64,000 bases of DNA, taken from Bowmanella pacifica (GTDB lineage: Bacteria > Pseudomonadota > Gammaproteobacteria > Enterobacterales > Alteromonadaceae). Positions within the stretch are counted from its first letter, which is position 1; each line of letters opens with the position of its first letter. The notes beneath the pieces are model-generated. The model searched no databases, was not told the DNA's origin, and was given only the letters and a program-made list of their open reading frames with translations. Where the stretch lies: positions 558,001-622,000 of the forward strand of contig NZ_BMLS01000001.1 of the NCBI RefSeq assembly GCF_014645355.1, read 5' to 3'. This document shows positions 27,909 through 35,347 of this stretch, piece by piece. A program made the translations under genes and the position numbers.

Positions 27909-28852
27909 TGTTTGTGGTAACCAAGCCAGGCATGATGAGCTTGCTGACTGATGCAGGCCGCTTTGGTCAGGCAGGCCTGGGACTAACGCAGGGTGGGCCG
28001 GTAGATCCTTTTGCTTTTGAGTTGGCAAATCATCTGGTGGGCAACGAAGTACCAACCACCACCCTGGAAGTCACCCTAGGCGGCCTGCAACTTGAAGTCC
28101 GTCAGGACGCACTGATTAGTGTGACCGGCGCGCCGCTGCCCCTGACCATTGATGGTCAGGGGCAGCCACTGTGGCAAAGCATTAGGGTAAAAGCGGGCAG
28201 CCTGATAGACCTTGGCATGCAAACAGCCGGGCTACGCACCTATCTGGCCGTACAGGGTGGCTTTGACATTACACCGGCCTTTGGCAGTACCAGTACGGTA
28301 TTACGCGAGGGTATCGGCGGACTGGAAGGTAGCAAACTGAAGGCGGGCGACAAACTGCCAGTAGGTAGCGTCGCTGCTCAAGGCAGGCTAAGAAAGCTGC
28401 CTGCTTCAGCCATTCCTGACTACCCACAAGAGCTCACAGCTCATCTGATCCCGGCCTATCAATACGAAGCATTTTCCGCCACCAGCCGGGCCATATTTTT
28501 TAGCAGCACGTACCAAGTGAGCAATCAAGCTGACCGAATGGGGTATCGTCTGCAAGGTGCAAGTGTCCCCTGCTCTATCAGCAGCATGCTGTCAGAGGGG
28601 ATTGCACTGGGGGCAGTGCAAGTGCCGGCTGATGGGCAACCCATCGTTTTACTTAATGATCGCCAAACGATCGGCGGCTATCCCAAGCTGGGATCCGTAC
28701 TGTCGTTAGACTGCGCCAGACTCGGCCAATGCCGGCCTGGTGCACAGATCCAATTTGAACTGATCAGCCTGGAGCAGGCGCATAATCTACTTATGCTGCA
28801 TCACGCCCGCCAGCAACGGATGCTGACAAATCTGGAAGAACTTGATGAGTGA
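27908..28852 (+). CDS. pxpC: 5-oxoprolinase subunit C (KipA-like, CT_A_B domain)
   Basis: The 314-residue allophanate-hydrolase-subunit-2 homologue. The N-terminus VTKPGMMSLLTDAGRFG, then GGPVDPFAFELANHLVGN, TTLEVTLGGL, RTYLAVQGGFD and, late in the protein, MGYRLQGASVP, SEGIALGAVQVPADGQPIVLLNDRQTIGGYPKLG are the family landmarks. It is fourth in the operon and forms the B-C subcomplex of 5-oxoprolinase. Its end overlaps the start of the DUF4392 gene by 8 bp. Confidence 0.95.
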   Translation: MFVVTKPGMMSLLTDAGRFGQAGLGLTQGGPVDPFAFELANHLVGNEVPTTTLEVTLGGLQLEVRQDALISVTGAPLPLTIDGQGQPLWQSIRVKAGSLIDLGMQTAGLRTYLAVQGGFDITPAFGSTSTVLREGIGGLEGSKLKAGDKLPVGSVAAQGRLRKLPASAIPDYPQELTAHLIPAYQYEAFSATSRAIFFSSTYQVSNQADRMGYRLQGASVPCSISSMLSEGIALGAVQVPADGQPIVLLNDRQTIGGYPKLGSVLSLDCARLGQCRPGAQIQFELISLEQAHNLLMLHHARQQRMLTNLEELDE

Positions 28853-29690
28853 CGCTCTACTTCACCTAAGCCGCCGGATTGAAGACCTGCTGGTAGCCCG
28901 AAATATCCGTGGTATGCAGGGCCTTCAAGCCGCTCTGTCGCCGGGTTATCTGCTACGCGCAGCAACACTGCTTAATGACAATCCCGGAACGGTGTTAATT
29001 GGTACCGGTTTCCCGGTCACAGATACCTTTGAAACTGACGGTCCAGTCGGGGCTGTTGCCTTATACAATGCCCTGAAAACCCTTGGCTATCGCCCCGTGT
29101 TGGTATGTGGTGAACCACTGTTCAGTGCATTATCCGATGACTATCAGTGTATTCGCATACGTGACAACGAGTTGTCAGAAGCACGCCGGGAAACCCGCCA
29201 GGTTTTGCAGCAGTATGCCCCAAGCATGGTGATCTCCATTGAACGTCCGGGCCTGAGTGAAGATGGGCGTTATTACAACATGCGCAGTGAAGACATCAGC
29301 GACCGCTGTGCCTGTTACGACTACTTCCTCATTGACTCCGATTGCCCCACCATTGCCATTGGTGATGGCGGAAACGAAATCGGCATGGGTAAAGTACTGA
29401 ACGCGGTAAAGGCATTAAATATTGTGCCTTCGGTGACCAGCTGTGATGAACTGGTGGTCGCCGATGTGTCCAACTGGGCAGCCTACGGCATTCTAGCCTT
29501 ATTAGGAAAACTGCGAGGCGTTGATTTACTAGACGGTATTCAGCCCGAGGCGATCCTCAGTTATTTGTCCAAACGCGGTAGTGTCGATGGGGTGACCCGT
29601 GAAAACACACTGACCGAGGACAGCTTATGTTTCACCGCCGGTGTCGAACTAATCGAACAAATTCGCAGCCTGTGGCAATCTGCCCCCTAA
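28845..29690 (+). CDS. DUF4392 / D-glutamate cyclase C-terminal-type protein
   Basis: A 281-residue protein of the DUF4392 family, with LIGTGFPVTDTFETDGPVGAVALYNAL near residue 50 and SIERPGLSEDGRYYNMR, IAIGDGGNEIGMGKV and VADVSNWAAYGI further on. The chosen ATG (28845) has GGAAG about 7 bp upstream and lies inside the end of pxpC; a TTG 3 bp earlier is less likely. Human DGLUCY has DUF4392 as its C-terminal part and DUF1445 as its N-terminal part. Here the two halves are separate genes flanking pxpABC. Its biochemical role is inferred from that fusion. Confidence 0.88.
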   Translation: MSDALLHLSRRIEDLLVARNIRGMQGLQAALSPGYLLRAATLLNDNPGTVLIGTGFPVTDTFETDGPVGAVALYNALKTLGYRPVLVCGEPLFSALSDDYQCIRIRDNELSEARRETRQVLQQYAPSMVISIERPGLSEDGRYYNMRSEDISDRCACYDYFLIDSDCPTIAIGDGGNEIGMGKVLNAVKALNIVPSVTSCDELVVADVSNWAAYGILALLGKLRGVDLLDGIQPEAILSYLSKRGSVDGVTRENTLTEDSLCFTAGVELIEQIRSLWQSAP

Positions 29691-29700
29691 TTCCTCTGCA

Positions 29701-29725
29701 GGCCACGTAATTCGCGGCCTTTTTT
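29701..29725 (+). terminator. Terminator of the D-glutamate/5-oxoprolinase operon
   Basis: GGCCACG and CGCGGCC pair with one mismatch around TAATT, followed by six T residues (29720-29725), 10 bp after the DUF4392 stop. Confidence 0.65.
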
Positions 29726-29852
29726 GTTCATACCATCGCGAATATCTTTCGATTAGCACGGACAAGCAATAGAGTATTGCTGCATTTAAAAACAAACAAT
29801 AATCGAAATTTTTTACCTGCCAGGGGTAAAGTCAGCTAAGGAGTAGGGACTT

Positions 29853-30761
29853 ATGGCACTTTCGCTGGAGCAATTGGAAGCATTTATGGCTGCTGTCGAA
29901 ACCGGCAGCTTCTCCGCCGCCGCGCGCAAGCTTGGTAAAGCACAGTCATCGGTGAGTGGCTTGATCAGCAATCTGGAGTCCGATACCGGGTTGCCGCTGT
30001 TTGATCGCAGCACCCGGGAACCTCGCCTCACCCGTCAGGGGCAGGCCTTGATGGAAGACATTCGTTCCGTGCTGAAAAGTCACAACCACCTGCGTTACCG
30101 GGTCAGTAACCTGACCGACAAGGTTGAGCTGGAAATCGGCATAGCCTATGACAACCAGTTAATTAGCGATCAACAGATTAAACACCTACTTCGCGACTTT
30201 GAACAACAGTTCCCCAGCACCTCGCTGGTCTTGTTTCATGCCCCCCAATACAGTGCGTACGGCTTTCTTGATGAGCATAAAGTGGACATCGCCATCGGCT
30301 TACGTCACCCCGATTGCGCCAAACGCTTCGGCATGACCAGCGTCGGCCAGGTACAGTTTGCCAAAGTGGCCAGCACCGAGCACCCGCTGGCAGCCATGGT
30401 TGAACTCAATGACCAGGATTTGTTAGAACACCGTCAGCTGAAATTTATCGATGCACAAGCCTCTGGTGACAACACCCGGTTGGGTGGTGATAACGCCTGG
30501 TACTGCAACGCCCCAGACACTTTATTGTCGATGCTGAGAATGGGACTGGGCTGGGCAGATTTACCCTTACCCTGGGTTGAAAACGAACTGCAAAGTGGGC
30601 GAGTGGTGCGCTTGCAAAGCCACCATCAGGCTATCTCTTTCCCTCACTCACTGGATTTGATGTGGCGACGTGAAGGCGAAGCCGGGAAGTGTCAGCAATG
30701 GCTGCGCAGCCGACTTGAAGCGCAGCTGACACCTGTGTATCAGCAGCAACGCTTTCAATAA
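29853..30761 (+). CDS. LysR-family transcriptional regulator
   Basis: A 302-residue LysR protein. The N-terminal winged HTH is at about residues 1-60 (LEQLEAFMAAVETGSFSAAARKLGKAQSSVSGLISNLE), and the co-inducer-binding domain covers about 90-295. A ribosome site, AAGGAG, lies upstream of the ATG. It reads in the same direction as the pxp operon but is separated from it by a terminator and about 160 bp. It is convergent with the STN receptor. It may regulate either neighbour; nothing in the sequence decides this. Confidence 0.9.
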   Translation: MALSLEQLEAFMAAVETGSFSAAARKLGKAQSSVSGLISNLESDTGLPLFDRSTREPRLTRQGQALMEDIRSVLKSHNHLRYRVSNLTDKVELEIGIAYDNQLISDQQIKHLLRDFEQQFPSTSLVLFHAPQYSAYGFLDEHKVDIAIGLRHPDCAKRFGMTSVGQVQFAKVASTEHPLAAMVELNDQDLLEHRQLKFIDAQASGDNTRLGGDNAWYCNAPDTLLSMLRMGLGWADLPLPWVENELQSGRVVRLQSHHQAISFPHSLDLMWRREGEAGKCQQWLRSRLEAQLTPVYQQQRFQ

Positions 30762-30770
30762 CCAATCTGC

Positions 30771-30804
30771 GTTGACTTTGTGACGCTCTGGTCACAAGGT
30801 CAAC
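30771..30804. terminator. Long inverted repeat between convergent lysR-type and receptor genes
   Basis: GTTGACTTTGTGAC (30771-30784) and GTCACAAGGTCAAC (30791-30804) form a 14-bp stem with a single T-G pair around a 6-nt loop. There is no clear U tract. The position between two convergent stops suggests a bidirectional transcription stop. Confidence 0.55.
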
Positions 30805-30806
30805 GC

Positions 30807-33509
30807 CTAAAAATGCCAGTCTAGCGCCAAGCTAACATGGCGACCAAATATGGGTCTGGCATAAAAATACTCACTGTCACGCTGATTGAGATCATCTCTA
30901 GGATTACCTTCGGTCAGGCCCAGAGTATTGGTGAGATTTTTGGCCGCAAGAGACAGTTTTAGTGCAGGCATCAATTGCCAACTGACCCCCACATCCAGTT
31001 TCTGATAGGCCGCTAAAGCAAAATCATTGGCCACATCAGAATAGCGGTGGCCGACATAAGACCAGACTGCATAGGCTTCTATTTCGTCCCAACGATACCG
31101 GGGAATAAAACGCAGTTGTAGTGCCGGGGTGCGGGTTACCTGGTTACCGTTATATCTGTGTTCCGGTAATATCTGTGGAATACCATCAAAGCGAGCTTGC
31201 TGCCAGACTCCCAGTAGATCCACCTGCCAGGCACTACTCGCCCGATAGCCCAGCTCAAACTCCAGTCCATGGGTACGGGTGTCGATCATCACTGTCTGCT
31301 GTTCGTGTTCAACTCCCCGATAAACAGTGAAATTCAGCGGATTAAATCGGGTTTGAAACAAGGTTGCCGCGAGGCTCCAACGAGCATCCGCCATTCGCAC
31401 GCCCCATTCAACAAACTGCAGCTTGATCGGCCGACCAAATCCCAGCCCTTCGGGTATGCTCGACTCATAATCTCCCCACCCCAGTTGATTACCAAAGCTC
31501 AACAACCTGGGCATTTCAAACGCGCTGGCCAGGCGAATAAAGGTAGCTGACCAGTCCGACAATTTATGGTTAACCCCCAAACTCCAGGCACTGCGTTGAT
31601 ACTCAGCCTGACGAGAAAACTGATGGCCACTGACATAACGCGATAGCTTCCCAGAGGGTAAATCAAACACCTTATCGGTATAGGCATCGGCTTCCAATGA
31701 AAGCCATTCATGCCTTGCCCCTAAGTCCCACACCCAATCTTCGTGCCACTGGTATTCTAGGTTGGCGTACACAGAATGCGATGTCAGTTTTCCTTTTCCC
31801 TGCAGATAAGCCGGGCCCGCATAATCCCAGAGCCCCTGTGCCGTAAAACTGGCCTGTGGGGCACCATCGGCATCAACGGCAACAATATCCAGTCGCCGTG
31901 GACGGTGACGAACATCGGTCAGGACTTTGCCCTGCCACTGGTCCAGGGGTAAGGCGTCAAAACGACTCTGAGCGAATATATGTCCCGCCGTCAGGCTATG
32001 GTCTTGCCATTGATAGTCCAGGCTCGCATGGTTTAGCCATTGACGGGCGTCGTACTGGGAATACAACGGATAGGAAAATGTCACTAAACCGTTTGCATTT
32101 ATCAACGCCGGATTTTCCACCCATTCATGGCTGGCAACATAGCGATAGGCTACCCCCGTAGCCTGTGGCACCGTCGCCAGAAAGCGTTGCAACTCAGGAG
32201 AGTCCAATAGTGTCTCTGCATTGAGTAAAGTATCGTTACCCAGATTCATGACCGTATACAAACTGTTATACAGATCAGCAAAGCGCAGCCGGTTATTCAC
32301 CGTCAGTCCGCCAGACAGTGCACGCTCATAATACACCCCCACACTATTCATCTTGGTAAGCTGACCATCGGCCAGGTCATGACTGACAGTCCCTGCGGGG
32401 GTCTCAAAACGCAAATGCCGCAGGTCGTCACTAAGCATGGTTGAATGGGTGGCGTCTATACCCTCTACACCAACTGGAGAATCAAAGTTCTGCATAGGGA
32501 GGGGGGCAAAAAAGCTGGTATTGTCATTCAAGTGTTTAAATACCAGTTCCAGGCTTTGAACGTCTTGTAACAGGCTCAACCTGGCGCTGACTTGTCCGCC
32601 CCTATCGGTATCAAAGCCTGGATCTCGCACCCCTTGAGCCACTCGATAAAAGCCCCCCACAGCGTAGTGCCAGTCGCCGTCCAATGGGCCATCAAATCGA
32701 AGATCAAGACGCGAGTAACCGTGGTCCAATCCCTGTCGAAAGACCAGATTTCCGGCATGGTTCGAACCACCACGAACACCCAGTAGATTGACCATAGCTG
32801 CCGGGCCGTTGAGGGTGAAAATACCACTGCTCCCCCCTCGAATGGTTTCCACTCCTTGGGTCATCAAATCCTGGCGAACAAAAAAATCAGACCAAACCCC
32901 GTCATAGACCACAGGCAAGCCATCTTCCATCAGGCTGATAAAGCGAAACCCTTCCCCACCCCGAAGTCCTCTGGGTGCCACATTATTGTTGGCCTCGCCA
33001 CCAGAGTCTTCAACCCAGAACCCTGTCGTTTGCTGCAACAGTTCCGCCGTGCTGGCCGGCGCCAGCAACTGTAATGTGTCACGGGACAAATAAGTTACTG
33101 ACAGTGAAGAGTCCAGCACAGAGCGGCGCTGTGCGTTTTGTCCGGTTACCAATATATGGTTCCAGCTTTGTTGAGTGTCCACCGCCGGTATTGATTCGTC
33201 GGCAAACACCAGAATATTGCCTTGCGAGATTTCAAACCGCAGGCCGCTGTCAGTCAGCAGCCGTTCCAGTATGGTTTGAACTGTGTAATGACCTTGAATA
33301 GACGGGCTATGCCCGAGAGGTAAGGATGGCGCAATACTGACTTGCAGATCGGCCTGCTCGGCCAGACGCATAAGAGTTTGCGGTAATGTATCAGCCGGCA
33401 GATCAAAATACAGCGTCTGTGCAAAGGCCTGCCAGGATTTTGCCAAGAGTACGCCAGCAACTATCCATGCAACCCGTAACCTGTTTTTTGGCTTACCTAA
33501 GTCCCTCAT
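30807..33509 (-). CDS. TonB-dependent receptor with STN signalling domain (FecA-like)
   Basis: A 900-residue receptor. After a signal peptide comes an STN domain at about residues 33-105 (FDLPADTLPQTLMRLAEQ, SIQGHYTVQTILERLLTDSG), which contacts a FecR-type anti-sigma factor in the periplasm. The plug is at about 130-240 (LVTGQNAQRRS, TTGFWVEDSGGE, NVAPRGLRGGEGF, LPVVYDGVW, VETIRGGSSGIFTLNGPAAMVN), then the barrel, ending in DWHF. It lies downstream of fecI/fecR-type genes, completing a surface-signalling trio. Plug and C-terminus are strikingly similar to the STN-less receptor at 37682-40207. The ligand is unknown. Confidence 0.93.
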   Translation of the reverse strand: MRDLGKPKNRLRVAWIVAGVLLAKSWQAFAQTLYFDLPADTLPQTLMRLAEQADLQVSIAPSLPLGHSPSIQGHYTVQTILERLLTDSGLRFEISQGNILVFADESIPAVDTQQSWNHILVTGQNAQRRSVLDSSLSVTYLSRDTLQLLAPASTAELLQQTTGFWVEDSGGEANNNVAPRGLRGGEGFRFISLMEDGLPVVYDGVWSDFFVRQDLMTQGVETIRGGSSGIFTLNGPAAMVNLLGVRGGSNHAGNLVFRQGLDHGYSRLDLRFDGPLDGDWHYAVGGFYRVAQGVRDPGFDTDRGGQVSARLSLLQDVQSLELVFKHLNDNTSFFAPLPMQNFDSPVGVEGIDATHSTMLSDDLRHLRFETPAGTVSHDLADGQLTKMNSVGVYYERALSGGLTVNNRLRFADLYNSLYTVMNLGNDTLLNAETLLDSPELQRFLATVPQATGVAYRYVASHEWVENPALINANGLVTFSYPLYSQYDARQWLNHASLDYQWQDHSLTAGHIFAQSRFDALPLDQWQGKVLTDVRHRPRRLDIVAVDADGAPQASFTAQGLWDYAGPAYLQGKGKLTSHSVYANLEYQWHEDWVWDLGARHEWLSLEADAYTDKVFDLPSGKLSRYVSGHQFSRQAEYQRSAWSLGVNHKLSDWSATFIRLASAFEMPRLLSFGNQLGWGDYESSIPEGLGFGRPIKLQFVEWGVRMADARWSLAATLFQTRFNPLNFTVYRGVEHEQQTVMIDTRTHGLEFELGYRASSAWQVDLLGVWQQARFDGIPQILPEHRYNGNQVTRTPALQLRFIPRYRWDEIEAYAVWSYVGHRYSDVANDFALAAYQKLDVGVSWQLMPALKLSLAAKNLTNTLGLTEGNPRDDLNQRDSEYFYARPIFGRHVSLALDWHF

Positions 33510-33581
33510 CGTCCGCGCAACACGGCGCCATCCTATTTAACAACTGATAAACAGTATTTTTACCATATTGGCTAACCGGAA

Positions 33582-34592
33582 TCACGGCACAGGCTCGGTC
33601 AAGACCACAGTATCTGCACTTTGCTGCAAACTCAGTGGGTAAATTTTCGGCAAGCTTTGTAACCAAGTGTCAATACCATCACTTTTGATACTGCCGGTGT
33701 AGGAATAAGCGGCAACTTTAGGGCTGTTGATATAAAGCGTCAGATGGCTGTAGCGCTGAACATCATAGATCACATCTGCCAGGGGCGTGTTGATGTAACG
33801 AAGGCGTCCGGTGAGCCACTCAGACGAGAGCGCTTTATCTGCTATCTCTGACAAACGTCCATCCTGTTCAATGGACACCTGTTGACCGGCCGTCAGTAAA
33901 GCCGGCTGCGTGGGTTGCGCCGTCCCTTCCACCGACACCTTGCCTTCCAGCACACTCACCTCGATTGCCTGGCGGGCAACCTTCACATCAAAAACGGTCC
34001 CCAGGGCCATAGCCTGATGCCCACGATGGGTCACGATAAAAGGCCGCCCGGCATCTTTTGCCACATCAAAACGTGCTTCGCCGCTTAGCAGTTCAATTAG
34101 CCGTTGTTGGGTATCAATATGTACCACCATTTCACTGCGCGCGCCCAACTGCACCCAACTGCCGTCGTCGAGTTGTACCCGCTTTAGCTGCCCGGTGTCA
34201 GTGGAAAAACGTACGCTATCGGCTTGCTGGTGAACAACTTCCGGTGTCTGGTGAACCGGTCTTGGGCCATTAAACACAGTGAGCCCAACGGCTAAAGCCA
34301 GCCCCGCAGCCAATCCGAACCCCATTATCCAGCCGCGCCTTTTGACGGGTTTGGCGGTTTCTTGTAACGGCACAACGGTGGTTTTCTGTTCAACAGCCTG
34401 TGGTGATGGAAGCTGCTGCGCCAATTGCCAGAGCGCCTGCATTTTATCAAATGCCTGCTGATGCAAAGAGGATGACCGATACCAAAGCTCAAATGCCTCA
34501 CGGACCTCTGCACTGTCATGCTCTTCCAGTCGTAGCAACCAGTCAGCAGCCTCATCCGCCACCTTGTCCTTGTGCAACTTCATCTCATTCAT
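33582..34592 (-). CDS. FecR-type anti-sigma factor / sigma regulator
   Basis: A FecR homologue of about 336 residues. The cytoplasmic N-terminal part (ADEAADWLLRLEEHDSAEVREAFELWYRSS) is the FecR sigma-binding segment (DUF4880). One membrane helix lies at about 88-108. The periplasmic FecR domain follows (DTGQLKRVQLDDGSWVQLGARSEMVVH, LLSGEARFDVAKD, GTVFDVKV). The C-terminal region probably binds the receptor STN domain. An ATG at 34592 is chosen because it is preceded by GGAAAAGG and lies just after the sigma stop. A longer frame to 34664 would overlap the sigma gene. The protein passes the receptor signal to the ECF sigma factor. Confidence 0.9.
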   Translation of the reverse strand: MNEMKLHKDKVADEAADWLLRLEEHDSAEVREAFELWYRSSSLHQQAFDKMQALWQLAQQLPSPQAVEQKTTVVPLQETAKPVKRRGWIMGFGLAAGLALAVGLTVFNGPRPVHQTPEVVHQQADSVRFSTDTGQLKRVQLDDGSWVQLGARSEMVVHIDTQQRLIELLSGEARFDVAKDAGRPFIVTHRGHQAMALGTVFDVKVARQAIEVSVLEGKVSVEGTAQPTQPALLTAGQQVSIEQDGRLSEIADKALSSEWLTGRLRYINTPLADVIYDVQRYSHLTLYINSPKVAAYSYTGSIKSDGIDTWLQSLPKIYPLSLQQSADTVVLTEPVP

Positions 34593-34611
34593 TGGTGCCT
34601 TTTCCTGCCTG

Positions 34612-35151
34612 TCATAACTGGTCCTGAAGCTTGTCGTAACAATAACGCACAGCCTGCAGCACATACTTTCTCACCATACTGGACGACACGCCAAGCTGGC
34701 TCGCAATCACGTCGTAATCTAATCCTTTCACCTTATATAGCAAAAATGCCTGACGACACTTTGGTTGCAAATCATCAAGTAAACTTGATAGCTGCCCCAG
34801 CAATTGCTGATGGTGACTGGACTGTTCTGGGGAATCGACAGGGCTCGCATGTTCAAGCACCTCCCCTGCCGGTTCCTGACATTCAGGACTGCGGGCAGCC
34901 CGTCGCAGTTTGTCGATAGCCAGATTTGTGGCAATCTTATACAAATAAGCGCGAATGTAGCTTTGTACTTTAATATCATCCAGCCCAAGTAACTTCACAA
35001 AGGCTTCCTGCACTACCTCTTCTGCTTCTCGCAGCGGCAGTCCTTTGGCCACAATATGTCGCACAAGCTGCTGGTGATGACGCTTGTAAAGACGACTGAC
35101 TTCCTCATTGTGGCTGATATTGGTTGAGGGTGAAGGGCCGTTTGCTCTCAT
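34612..35151 (-). CDS. ECF sigma factor, FecI-like
   Basis: A sigma-70-family ECF factor of about 179 residues. Region 2 has LYKRHHQQLVRHIVAKGLPLREAEEVVQEAFVKLL and YLYKIATNLAIDKLRRA. Region 4 has LDDLQPKCRQAFLLYKVKGLDYDVIASQLGVSSSMVRKYV. The ATG at 35151 is preceded by AGGGA at good spacing; an in-frame ATG at 35175 would add 8 residues with a poor site. Stop and the following FecR gene are about 20 bp apart. By family precedent it directs transcription of the receptor gene(s), and here possibly the GH20 gene and the second receptor. Confidence 0.9.
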   Translation of the reverse strand: MRANGPSPSTNISHNEEVSRLYKRHHQQLVRHIVAKGLPLREAEEVVQEAFVKLLGLDDIKVQSYIRAYLYKIATNLAIDKLRRAARSPECQEPAGEVLEHASPVDSPEQSSHHQQLLGQLSSLLDDLQPKCRQAFLLYKVKGLDYDVIASQLGVSSSMVRKYVLQAVRYCYDKLQDQL

Positions 35152-35271
35152 ACGCCATTCCCTGATGTCACCCATCCACTACAACACATACGGCTCTCTT
35201 TTTTTCTAATACCGGTAAAGACTATAACGAAGCAGTAAGCCAATTTGGGAATCACCGACAGCAATTTTTCT

Positions 35272-35312
35272 AAAAAATGTCAGCCGCTTAACAGTTGGGT
35301 GTTAAACGGCTG
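35272..35312 (-). terminator. Terminator after the GH20 gene
   Basis: On the minus strand CAGCCG and CGGCTG, then TGTTAA-type arms, form a 12-bp stem with one mismatch (35281-35312) and a 6-nt loop, followed by ACATTTTTT. It lies about 35 bp beyond the hexosaminidase stop and separates it from the sigma gene. Confidence 0.75.
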
Positions 35313-35347
35313 ACTAGAGGGCAACAGATTGTGCAGCTTTTACGCCA

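Noticed and set aside
34593-34664. Longer FecR start overlapping the sigma gene
   Set aside because: The added residues are unlike FecR; the ATG at 34592 has a ribosome site and follows the sigma stop.
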